Shown here piece by piece: positions 1 to 6,454 of a stretch of 9,937 bases of DNA; positions within the stretch are counted from its first letter, which is position 1, and each line of letters begins with the position of its first letter. Source of the DNA: Candidatus Avipropionibacterium avicola (GTDB lineage: Bacteria > Actinomycetota > Actinomycetes > Propionibacteriales > Propionibacteriaceae); NCBI GenBank assembly GCA_018715445.1, contig DVLP01000359.1, positions 1-9,937 of the forward strand, in the 5' to 3' direction. Position numbers and translations under genes: made by a program. Under the pieces are notes generated by a model that saw nothing but the letters and a program-made list of their open reading frames with translations, ran no database searches and was not told the DNA's origin.

Positions 1-410
1 CCGGAGAACTCGTCGGCCTGACGGACGTCGTTGGCGACCGAGACGTTGGCCGTGGGAGCGGTGTCGGTGGGGTTGGCGGTGCCGGAGGTGGCCATCGCGC
101 CGGCCAGGGCGAGACCGAGGGTCCCGATCACGCCGGCAGCGGCGATGTTGCGCAACCAGGCACGGGATTCGGTGTCACGACGAGGGGTACGGGCGGCGCT
201 GACGAGGCGGTCGGCGGCGACGTCCTCGGTGGCCTGCGTGCTGGCGACGACATCAGTGCTGGAAGTGTCAGCACTGGAGGTCTCGGCGTCGGGGACGTCC
301 GGGTCACGGGTGTCGCTGGGTGGCTGGTGTGTCGTCGATCCGGTGAGTCGACCGACTCTCGTGCGCACCGCCCGGGCACAGCCCAGCAGCACATTTTCCC
401 GTGTCTCCAC
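1..410 (-). CDS. Exported single-pass membrane protein, N-terminal part (runs off left edge); probable cell-wall protein
   Basis: This reading frame is open from a GTG at 410-408 to the window edge, giving 136 codons. An in-frame TGA lies just upstream. The start is set by a strong GAGGAG at 419-424, 8 nt before the GTG; a second GTG at 392-390 is possible but has a poorer site. The product has a polar Ser/Thr/Asp-rich cytoplasmic tail (residues 1-84), a WLRN turn, one hydrophobic helix (about 87-108, Gly/Ala/Leu-rich) and then the start of an exported Thr/Pro/Asn/Asp-rich linker. The functional domain is outside the window. The design (tail, AAAG-IG-LGLALAG helix, SV-ND linker) closely matches the M23 peptidase encoded just upstream, so a second wall hydrolase is a fair inference, but no catalytic motif is visible. 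It has its own promoter and a structured leader. A transmembrane regulator or Rpf-like enzyme would look the same so far. Confidence 0.8.
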   Translation of the reverse strand, partial: METRENVLLGCARAVRTRVGRLTGSTTHQPPSDTRDPDVPDAETSSADTSSTDVVASTQATEDVAADRLVSAARTPRRDTESRAWLRNIAAAGVIGTLGLALAGAMATSGTANPTDTAPTANVSVANDVRQADEFS

Positions 411-437
411 GCAGCAGACTCCTCACAGCTCCCAATA

Positions 438-474
438 TGTCTCGGGACCCCTCACGGGGTGCCGGAGCGAGACA
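438..474 (-). promoter_or_regulatory. Structured 5' leader hairpin of the gene at 1-410
   Basis: The transcript folds into a 7-bp outer stem (UGUCUCG 474-468 with CGAGACA 444-438), a GG/CC step and a 5-bp ACCCC/GGGGU stem closed by GUGA, a GNRA tetraloop. The 5' side carries an unpaired CUCC (467-464). The element sits in the predicted 5' UTR, 13 nt upstream of the GAGGAG ribosome-binding site, to which CUCC is complementary. I do not recognise a known riboswitch in it. It could be a translational control element or an incidental stem. Confidence 0.45.
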
Positions 475-541
475 GGCCGAGGTGGGAAGAGACCTTCACT
501 CGCGTTCTGCTGACCCTGTCCCCCTGACCGGGCCGAGAAAG

Positions 542-569
542 ACGATAACGGACCGGTAACGGAAGTCAA
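542..569 (-). promoter_or_regulatory. Promoter with overlapping GTTAC-N6-GTTAT repeat for the gene at 1-410
   Basis: On the minus strand TTGACT (569-564) is followed after 16 nt by TATCGT (547-542), a good sigma-70-type pair. The expected transcript start is near 535, giving a leader of about 125 nt. A direct repeat GTTAC (560-556), 6 nt, GTTAT (549-545) fills the spacer and runs into the -10 box. Read on the plus strand it is ATAAC-N6-GTAAC, one base away from the GTAAC-N6-GTAAC pattern I associate with the actinobacterial response regulator MtrA, which controls wall hydrolase genes. The promoter call is fairly firm; the MtrA assignment is inference. Confidence 0.6.
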
Positions 570-606
570 ACTCCACCGCCCGCAATGTGGTACGGATCAC
601 CCGTAG

Positions 607-634
607 GGGGATCCCCTGAGTCGTCCGGACTCAG
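607..634 (-). terminator. Possible weak terminator at the end of the M23 peptidase gene
   Basis: A stem CTGAGTC/GACTCAG (634-628 with 622-616, 5-nt loop) begins on the stop codon of the M23 gene. It runs directly into the palindrome GGGGATCCCC (607-616). There is no T-tract, as is common in high-GC actinobacteria. It separates this gene from the one at 1-410, which has its own promoter, so the two are probably not a simple operon. Confidence 0.35.
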
Positions 635-1845
635 ATGCTGACGCCCTGGGCCCGCAGCCAGTTGACCGGGTTCTGGGCGCTGTAGACGTCGCCGAGGCTG
701 GTGCCGGCCGGGTAGTACTCGAAGTGCAGGTGCGGCCCGGAGCTGTTGCCGGTGGAGCCGACGTAGCCGATGATCTGGCCGGCCTTGACGGTCTGGCCCA
801 CGGCGACCGCGCGCCGCGACATGTGGGCGTAGAGGGTGCCGTCACCGCCGGAGTGGCGCAGGCCGACCGAGATCCCGGCCCAGCCTCCCGGGCTGGCCAC
901 CACGACCCCGTCCTTGGCGGCGTAGATCGGCGTACCGGCAGCCGCGGGGAAGTCCTGACCGGTGTGGTAGCGGGCCCAGACGCCGTACTGGCCGAAGGTG
1001 GCGCCCAAGGTGTAGGTGCCCGACCGCAGCGGAGCGGTGGCGCCGCCGCCGCTCAGATCGCCGAGGTCCTCCTCGTCGGCCTCGGGCGGCGGGGTCAGCC
1101 CACCGCCGCCGGCCAGGGCCTGTTCGCGCTTCAGTCGCTCGGCCTCGGCCTTGCGGCGGGCCTCCTCGGCCTTGCGGCGCTCCTCCTCGACCTGGCGCTT
1201 GGCCTCTTCCTCGGCCTTCTCGCGAGCCTCGTCGAGGTCCTTGGTCCGGTCACGCGAGGACTGGTCGCGGCCGTTGTCCTGGACCTTCTTGCGGGTCTCG
1301 TCGAGGCTGGAGTCGCGCTGCTTGGAACGCTTGTTCGTGGCGGCCTTCTCGAGCTGCTCACGGACCGCGTCGCGGCTGGTCGAGGGCTTGCGGCGGTCGA
1401 ACCCGTCCAAGCTGCCCTGCCCGTCCTCGGGTGCGGACTCCTCGTTGTGGCCCTGAGAGTTGTCGTCATTGCGTACGGATACGGCAGGCTCGGCCCGTGT
1501 GACGTCGGGACGCTCGTCGGCCTCACCGTTGCTGGTGGCGCTGGCGGAGGGCCCGGCGACCGCGATCGAGCCGGCCAGCACCAGTCCCAGACCGCCGATC
1601 GCGGCAGCGGCCAGACCCGTGGAGGCCCAGCCCCGGCGCTCGTCGCTGGCGAACGGCTTGGCGTCCTTGCCGCGACGGCCGTGGGGGAGGGTGGCGGCCA
1701 GACGTCGGCCCAGACCACCGAGGCGGGTGCGGGTGGCGTTGCCGAAGGCACTGGCACGGAGCCACTGCTGGCGGACGGACTCGCTCGCCGAACTGGTCGG
1801 CTCCGGCGTCGCCGCTCGCCGCGGGCGATGGCTGCCTCGCGCCAC
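631..1845 (-). CDS. M23 family (LytM-type) metallopeptidase, membrane-anchored
   Basis: This is a zinc endopeptidase expected to cut peptidoglycan cross-links or peptide stems outside the membrane. With the GTG at 1845 it has 404 residues: a basic cytoplasmic tail, one helix (about 73-97), a low-complexity Asp/Asn/Ser linker, a Lys/Glu/Arg-rich coiled coil (about 202-245, EEERRKAEEARRKAEAE type), a Gly/Pro hinge and the M23 domain (about 280-390). The metal ligands and catalytic residues are all present: H294 and D298 in HTGQD, H341 in YAHMS, and H372 and H374 in HLHFE. The enzyme is therefore probably active, unlike degenerate LytM regulators. A coiled coil before LytM is typical of EnvC/NlpD-like and actinobacterial division hydrolases.

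The start is uncertain. The frame stays open to GTG 1983 and ATG 1962. That extra segment uses codons unusual here (AAA, TTA, AGA, several GGA), lacks a ribosome-binding site and overlaps the likely promoter. GGAG lies 5 nt before GTG 1845. Confidence 0.93.
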   Translation of the reverse strand: MARGSHRPRRAATPEPTSSASESVRQQWLRASAFGNATRTRLGGLGRRLAATLPHGRRGKDAKPFASDERRGWASTGLAAAAIGGLGLVLAGSIAVAGPSASATSNGEADERPDVTRAEPAVSVRNDDNSQGHNEESAPEDGQGSLDGFDRRKPSTSRDAVREQLEKAATNKRSKQRDSSLDETRKKVQDNGRDQSSRDRTKDLDEAREKAEEEAKRQVEEERRKAEEARRKAEAERLKREQALAGGGGLTPPPEADEEDLGDLSGGGATAPLRSGTYTLGATFGQYGVWARYHTGQDFPAAAGTPIYAAKDGVVVASPGGWAGISVGLRHSGGDGTLYAHMSRRAVAVGQTVKAGQIIGYVGSTGNSSGPHLHFEYYPAGTSLGDVYSAQNPVNWLRAQGVSI

Positions 1846-1964
1846 TCCTGCTCCGCGCCGTGCGCGGCCCTGCTCCGGCCCCCGTTGCACCACTGTTCGG
1901 ATCGCTCCCTGTCTGACTGCGCCGGGTCCGCGTCCTCCTCGCGGGCCGTGCACCCGATGCATCG

Positions 1965-1993
1965 TACATAACGATTTGGTCACTGCCTAGTCC
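1965..1993 (-). promoter_or_regulatory. Probable promoter of the M23 gene with GTGAC-N6-GTTAT repeat
   Basis: On the minus strand TATGTA (1970-1965) is a reasonable -10 box with a poor -35 (CGGACT, 1993-1988, 18-nt spacer). A repeat GTGAC (1983-1979), 6 nt, GTTAT (1972-1968) overlaps the -10 in exactly the register seen for the gene at 1-410, where the -10 also begins at the third base of the second half-site. The transcript would start near 1958 and carry a leader of about 113 nt to GTG 1845. A competing -10, TAGGCA (1989-1984), would fit the longer protein starts. The stretch 1846-2163 between the divergent genes holds this site and the sucC promoter; I see no gene in it. Confidence 0.45.
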
Positions 1994-2060
1994 GGGGGTC
2001 CCGAATCGGTGCTCAGGGCGTACGGGACCGGGTTCGGCAAGCCTGTGGCGGACCCGACAC

Positions 2061-2088
2061 CCTGTCCGACCGGCTTTCGGTTTAGGCT
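2061..2088 (+). promoter_or_regulatory. Probable sucCD promoter
   Basis: TAGGCT (2083-2088), preceded by TT, matches the actinobacterial -10 also seen before purN. The upstream -35 candidate (CCTGTC, 2061-2066, 16-nt spacer) is weak. A start near 2094 would give a leader of about 70 nt, ending in the AAGGAG ribosome-binding site at 2152-2157. Confidence 0.5.
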
Positions 2089-2163
2089 CAGGTGGCGGGC
2101 CGCCCCACCGTTCGGTGCCGGACGGACAGCTGAAGACAGCACAATCATCACAAGGAGTTGTTC

Positions 2164-3345
2164 GTGGATCTCTACGAGTACCAGGCGCGCGACCTGTTCG
2201 AGTCGCATGGCGTGCCCGTCCTGAGGGGACTGACCGCCACGACCGCCGACGAGGCAGCCGCTGCGGCCGCCGAGCTCGGCACGCCGGTCGTGGTCGTCAA
2301 GGCCCAGGTCAAGACCGGAGGCCGCGGCAAGGCCGGCGGCGTGAAGGTCGCCAAGGGGGCTGACGACGCCAAGGCCAAGGCTGAGGAGATCCTGGGCCTG
2401 GACATCAAGGGCCATGTGGTCAAGAAGGTGATGATCGCCGAAGGGGCCGACATCGCCGAGGAGTACTACTTCTCCCTGCTGCTGGACCGCGCTGAGCGTC
2501 GCTACCTGGCGATGTGCTCGGTCGAGGGCGGCATGGACATCGAGACCCTGGCCGAGGAGCGCCCCGAGGCGCTGGCCAAGGTCCCGGTCGACCCGAACGT
2601 CGGCATCGACCAGGCCAAGGCCGACGAGATCGTGGCCGCCGCCGGTTTCGCCGAGGACGACCGCGCCAAGATCGCTGCCGTGCTGATCAAGCTGTGGGAC
2701 GTCTACCGCGAGGAGGACGCCACGCTGGTCGAGGTCAACCCGCTGGTCAAGACCGGTGCCGGGGACATCGTCGCCCTCGACGGCAAGGTCACCCTGGACG
2801 ACAACGCCGGGTTCCGCCACGAGGCCCACGAGGCCCTGGTCGACCAGGCCGCCGCGGACCCGCTGGAGGCCCGTGCCAAGGAGAAGGGCCTCAACTACGT
2901 CAAGCTCGACGGCTCGGTCGGCATCATCGGCAACGGTGCCGGTCTGGTGATGAGCACCCTCGACGTGGTCGCCTACGCCGGCGAGGAGTTCGCCGGCTCG
3001 CCGAAGCCGGCCAACTTCCTGGACATCGGCGGCGGTGCCAGCGCCGAGGTGATGGCCAACGGGCTCGACATCATCCTCGGTGACCCGCAGGTCAAGAGCG
3101 TCTTCGTGAACGTCTTCGGCGGCATCACCGCCTGTGACGCGGTCGCCAACGGCATCGTGCAGGCCTTCGCGTTGCTGGGTGAGCAGGGCAAGGCGGTCAC
3201 CCAGCCGCTGGTCGTCCGCCTCGACGGCAACAATGCCGACGAGGGTCGTCGCATCCTCACCGAGGCGAACCTGCCCCTGCTGGAGCAGGTCGACACCATG
3301 GACGGCGCCGCGCGCCGGGTGGCCGAACTGGCCGCGAGCAACTGA
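2164..3345 (+). CDS. sucC: Succinyl-CoA synthetase (ADP-forming) subunit beta
   Basis: This subunit binds the nucleotide and succinate in the reversible conversion of succinyl-CoA, NDP and phosphate to succinate, CoA and NTP, in the cytoplasmic TCA cycle. The 393-residue length is normal for the family. It opens with the family signature [12 protein letters not shown] and carries the ATP-grasp lysine/glycine stretch [16 protein letters not shown] (47-62), the metal-binding VEVNPL (189-194), GNGAGLVM (257-264), NFLDIGGGA (284-292) and NVFGGI (316-321).

The start is GTG 2164, not the TTG 6 nt earlier, because the family begins at M-D-L and AAGGAG (2152-2157) lies 6 nt ahead of the GTG. sucD follows after 29 nt, so the two are co-transcribed and form the alpha/beta enzyme. 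ATP versus GTP preference cannot be told from what I see. Confidence 0.98.
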
Positions 3346-3374
3346 ACCGGCGACTGAGAGAACAAGAGACAGAC

Positions 3375-4280
3375 ATGGCTATTTTCCTGAACTCCGATTC
3401 CAAGGTCATCGTCCAGGGCATGACCGGCTCCGAGGGGATGAAGCACACCCAGCGGATGCTCAACTCGGGCACCACGATCGTCGGTGGCGTGAACCCGCGC
3501 AAGGCCGGCCAGAGCGTCGACTTCACCGGAGCCGACGGCTCCGCGGTCCAGGTCCCGGTCTTCGGTACGGTCGCCGAGGCGATCTCGGCCACCGGCGCTG
3601 ACGTCTCGGTGATCTTCGTCCCGGCCGCCTTCACCAAGTCGGCGGTCGTCGAGGCCATCGAGGCCGAGATCCCGCTCGCCGTGGTGATCACCGAAGGCGT
3701 CCCGGTCAAGGACTCCGCCGAGTTCTACGCGCTGTCGGTCGGGTCCAAGACCCGCCTGATCGGCCCGAACTGCCCCGGCCTGATCAGCCCCGGACAGTCC
3801 AATGCCGGCATCATCCCGGCCGACATCACCACCGCCGGTCGGATCGGCCTGGTCTCCAAGTCGGGCACCCTGACCTACCAGATGATGTACGAGCTGCGTG
3901 ACTTCGGCTTCTCGACCGCGGTGGGCATCGGCGGTGACCCGGTCATCGGGACCACCCACATCGACTGCCTGGAAGCGTTCCAGAACGATCCGGAGACCGA
4001 CGCCATCGTGATGATCGGTGAGATCGGCGGCGACGCCGAGGAGCGGGCTGCGGCCTACATCGCCGAGAACGTCACCAAGCCGGTCGTCGGCTACGTCGCC
4101 GGCTTCACCGCCCCGGAGGGCAAGACCATGGGCCACGCCGGCGCCATCGTGTCGGGCTCGGCCGGGACGGCAGCCGCCAAGAAGGAAGCGCTGGAGGCCG
4201 CGGGCGTCAAGGTCGGCAAGACCCCGTCCGAGACCGCGCAGCTGATGCGCGAGATCATGCAGGGCCTGCAGGGGGCCTGA
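3375..4280 (+). CDS. sucD: Succinyl-CoA synthetase (ADP-forming) subunit alpha
   Basis: The alpha subunit binds CoA and carries the histidine that is phosphorylated during catalysis. Its 301 residues are a typical family length. Visible signatures are the CoA-binding N-terminal fold with [15 protein letters not shown] (15-29) and GGVNPRKAG (37-45), the [10 protein letters not shown] loop (131-140), SKSGTLTYQ (161-169), GIGGDPVIG (184-192), GEIGGDAEE (215-223) and the active-site GHAGAIVSG with H254 as the phosphohistidine. The ATG at 3375 begins MAIFLN, as expected; the ribosome-binding site is a weak AGAGA-type sequence a few bases upstream. It is the second gene of the sucCD operon, and a strong hairpin 23 nt after the stop closes the unit. 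Confidence 0.98.
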
Positions 4281-4303
4281 CCCGCCCGGGCAGCCCGCCA
4301 CGC

Positions 4304-4342
4304 ACAACGCCCGCCGTACCTGTCCGGTACGGCGGGCGTTGT
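4304..4342. terminator. Bidirectional terminator hairpin between sucD and the convergent gene
   Basis: Positions 4304-4320 and 4326-4342 form a perfect 17-bp GC-rich stem with a 5-nt TGTCC loop. There is no long T-tract on either side. Its place in the 117-bp gap between converging genes suits termination of both transcripts. Confidence 0.85.
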
Positions 4343-4397
4343 CGTTCCCGATCGTGTCGAGGGGGCAACGGCCTCGATGGAGGCACGCCCCGTCAGG

Positions 4398-6251
4398 TCA
4401 CTTCACCTGGGTGGCCCGCTGCCCGACGCGGATCGCCAGTGCCTCCCAGTCGTCACCGGTGAAGTCGACGTCACCGGCCACCAGGGGCAGGAAGATGTAG
4501 GCGACCTTGTTGTCGGCGCGGACCAGGGCGACCCGGTAGTCGATGAACGAGTCGTCGTCCTCGCCGGTCTGCTGGCGGATGGTCCAGGTCGTCGCGGTGA
4601 TCGCGATCTTCTGGGTGCCGGTCCCGGTGAAGGTCTCGGAGTCGCCGACCTTCGCAGTGCGCTGACGGTCCTCGCACCCGTTGATCGAGGACGTCACGTC
4701 CTTGACCAAGGTCTTGGCCTGATCGGCATCGGCTGCGGTGAACATCATCAGGTCCCAGCCGTAGGTGGCCGGGATCGCGTCATCGTCCTGGACCAGGTAG
4801 GCGCGGTGAACGGTCCCGTTCAGCTTCGCCTTCGACGAGGTGAAGCGTTCGCAGCCGGAGAACTCCGGCATCGGATCAGGGTTCTCGGTCGGATCGCTGG
4901 CCGACCAACGACCGGTCATGTTCGGCAGAGCCGGGATGTCGGCCAGGACCGGCAGGCCCGGCGTCTCGTTGCCGATGGGCGGGACCACGGTCGACACCCT
5001 CGGGCTCTGGGCACAGTAGCCACCGGCCGCGGCGCACTGTTGGTTCAGGATCGGGATCAGCGTCTCGGCCACCGCAGTGCTCGGGACGAACTTGGTCTCG
5101 GCGACCACGTCCACGACGTTGACCACGCGCCCGGTGCGCACCGCCAGGACCGTGTGGTACTGCGGATCGGCGTCCTGGGCCGCCGGGTTCACCCGGACCT
5201 GGACCGCCAGGGCCTGGTTGCCGAGCCCCTCGACGTTCTGGGCGCGGGACAGGTACGCCCCGCTGGTCGTGCAGCCGCCCAGCTCGCGGGCGATCACCGT
5301 GAGGGCCTCACCGGCCTGGTCGGAGTCGGCGTAGAGCGAGGAGTCGTGCAGCAGCGACATGGACGGGCCGGACGAGGTCGTCAGGGTCCGCAGCGCGGAG
5401 GTCTCGGGGACGATGTCGTCGGCGTCGGGCCGGCTGAGGCAGGCGGCCACCGGTGACTGGTCGTCACGGCCCTCCTGCGTCCGGGCGACGTCCCAGGCGG
5501 CCTTGGTGTTGAGGTGCTGGACCTGCTCGGGGGTGAGGAGTCGGTCGACGCTCACCGGGGGGGTGCTCGGTCGCGCGCTCGACGGCGGCGGGTTGGAGGC
5601 ACTGCCGAAGGGGACCACCGGCTGTCCGTTGCCCAGGAAGCTGACACTCACGTAGCCGAGTCCGAGGATCACGGCCAGCACCGTCACGATGCTGGCGGCG
5701 ACCACCGGCATCCGCCGTCCACCGGTGCGGTGACCGTCGTGTTCACGGGCCTCGCCCGGTGAGGCAGGGGAGCGGGGTTCGTCGGCCGGAGCAGCATCCT
5801 CGGCCTGGTCGGCCGGCCTGCCCGCATCGGCGCCCTTGCCCTGATGGGCTGCCGTGTGCGGGGCCCCGGAATCGTCGCCGCTGGGCTCAGGGTCCTCGCC
5901 GACCGGCGCATCGTCCTGACGACGCAGCAGGGCTGCGGCCCTCGACCATGGTGATGGAGTGGAGGCGGGCGCCGGAACGGGAGGCGTGCTGGCGGCCGGG
6001 ACGGCCTCTGGCTCGTCGTCCTGGTCCGGCTTGTCGGCCCCTGGCTCGTCGTCCTGGTCTGGCTCGTCGTCCTGGTCCGGATCGTCGTCCCGGTCGTCGG
6101 CGAGCGCTGCGGCCCGCCGTGGGTTGATGATCAAGGTGGCGTCGGGATCGTCGCGGTCGACGGAGTCCGGCGATGTGCCCTCCTCGACCGGCTCGTCGTC
6201 CGGGAGATCAGCAGCTGCTCGCCGTGGGCGATATGGCTCATCGTGACTCAC
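4398..6251 (-). CDS. Membrane-anchored protein with acidic cytoplasmic tail and exported PknH-like sensor domains
   Basis: The product has 617 residues. GTG 6251 is the start, with a good GGAGGAGGG 4-5 nt ahead. Residues 1-180 are cytoplasmic and very rich in Asp, Glu, Pro and Ala, with DQDDEP repeats (59-81) and a DATLIINPRRAAAL segment (37-50). An RR pair precedes one helix (about 182-205); the rest should lie outside the membrane. The outer region seems to contain two related modules, about 235-415 (cysteines 271, 327, 406, 413) and 432-617 (cysteines 467, 526). Even cysteine numbers suggest disulfides.

The size and pattern recall the PknH extracellular sensor domain family (PF14032) as found in kinase-less lipoproteins and membrane proteins of actinobacteria. 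I make that match from memory, without an alignment. No kinase or other catalytic domain is present. It converges on sucCD and diverges from the DUF6350 gene. Its ligand is unknown. Confidence 0.88.
   Translation of the reverse strand: MSHDEPYRPRRAAADLPDDEPVEEGTSPDSVDRDDPDATLIINPRRAAALADDRDDDPDQDDEPDQDDEPGADKPDQDDEPEAVPAASTPPVPAPASTPSPWSRAAALLRRQDDAPVGEDPEPSGDDSGAPHTAAHQGKGADAGRPADQAEDAAPADEPRSPASPGEAREHDGHRTGGRRMPVVAASIVTVLAVILGLGYVSVSFLGNGQPVVPFGSASNPPPSSARPSTPPVSVDRLLTPEQVQHLNTKAAWDVARTQEGRDDQSPVAACLSRPDADDIVPETSALRTLTTSSGPSMSLLHDSSLYADSDQAGEALTVIARELGGCTTSGAYLSRAQNVEGLGNQALAVQVRVNPAAQDADPQYHTVLAVRTGRVVNVVDVVAETKFVPSTAVAETLIPILNQQCAAAGGYCAQSPRVSTVVPPIGNETPGLPVLADIPALPNMTGRWSASDPTENPDPMPEFSGCERFTSSKAKLNGTVHRAYLVQDDDAIPATYGWDLMMFTAADADQAKTLVKDVTSSINGCEDRQRTAKVGDSETFTGTGTQKIAITATTWTIRQQTGEDDDSFIDYRVALVRADNKVAYIFLPLVAGDVDFTGDDWEALAIRVGQRATQVK
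6010..6095 (-). repeat. Short in-frame tandem repeats encoding DQDDEP
   Basis: GGCTCGTCGTCCTGGTC (plus strand) occurs exactly at 6010-6026, 6043-6059 and 6061-6077, with a degenerate fourth copy at 6079-6095. The spacings of 33, 18 and 18 nt keep frame, so copy number can change without disrupting the gene. It encodes the acidic cytoplasmic tail of the sensor-domain protein. Confidence 0.85.
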
Positions 6252-6309
6252 TGGGCCCTCCTCCCAATGCCATCGTTACCCCTGTCTGCGCCAGCACCGA
6301 AGTGCAAAC

Positions 6310-6328
6310 GAGTCCTAATCGTTACAAT
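6310..6328 (+). promoter_or_regulatory. Probable promoter of the DUF6350 gene with GAGTC-N6-GTTAC repeat
   Basis: TACAAT (6323-6328) is a near-consensus -10. It overlaps GTTAC (6321-6325), with a poor partner half GAGTC (6310-6314) spaced 6 nt, the same register as in the two envelope promoters at 542-569 and 1965-1993. The transcript would start near 6335, leaving about 120 nt to the ATG. No good -35 is visible. The same 8-mer ATCGTTAC also occurs at 6272-6279, within the leader of the divergent sensor-domain gene. Alternatively CACAAT (6441-6446), 8 nt before the ATG, could drive a leaderless message. Confidence 0.4.
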
Positions 6329-6454
6329 TCCCGGCCCGTTTGCCAAGTCGGGGGCCTCAGCGCGAACCCGACCACTTTAGCCGGATTGCGCAAGGGACCC
6401 GTCGGCGGCGTGTCCGTACGGGCGGTTGGGCGGCCCGGGACACAATGGTCGGCG

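Noticed and set aside
31..527. Plus-strand reading frames near the left edge (160 and 66 codons)
   Set aside because: They lie opposite the minus-strand gene with a strong GAGGAG start and a membrane helix, and show no domain of their own.
411..535. c-di-AMP (ydaO) riboswitch in the leader of the gene at 1-410
   Set aside because: The context would suit it, but the characteristic GGGGAAC and GGGGUGAA-type conserved bases are not visible; only an unassigned hairpin is reported.
724..1971. Long plus-strand reading frame (415 codons) opposite the M23 peptidase gene
   Set aside because: It is the antisense shadow of a gene with clear zinc-ligand motifs; its Gly/Leu/Ala/Val-rich product has no recognisable domain and reflects third-position GC bias.
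2973..4307. Minus-strand reading frame of 444 codons opposite sucC-sucD
   Set aside because: It spans two well-identified genes in antisense, lacks family motifs and would read through the terminator hairpin.
4377..5456. Plus-strand reading frame of 359 codons opposite the sensor-domain gene
   Set aside because: It has no ribosome-binding site or domain; the minus-strand gene has a good start, a membrane helix and paired cysteines.
6010..6095. Closely spaced short repeats as a possible CRISPR array
   Set aside because: The units are 17-18 nt, have essentially no spacers and stay in frame inside a coding region; they encode DQDDEP.
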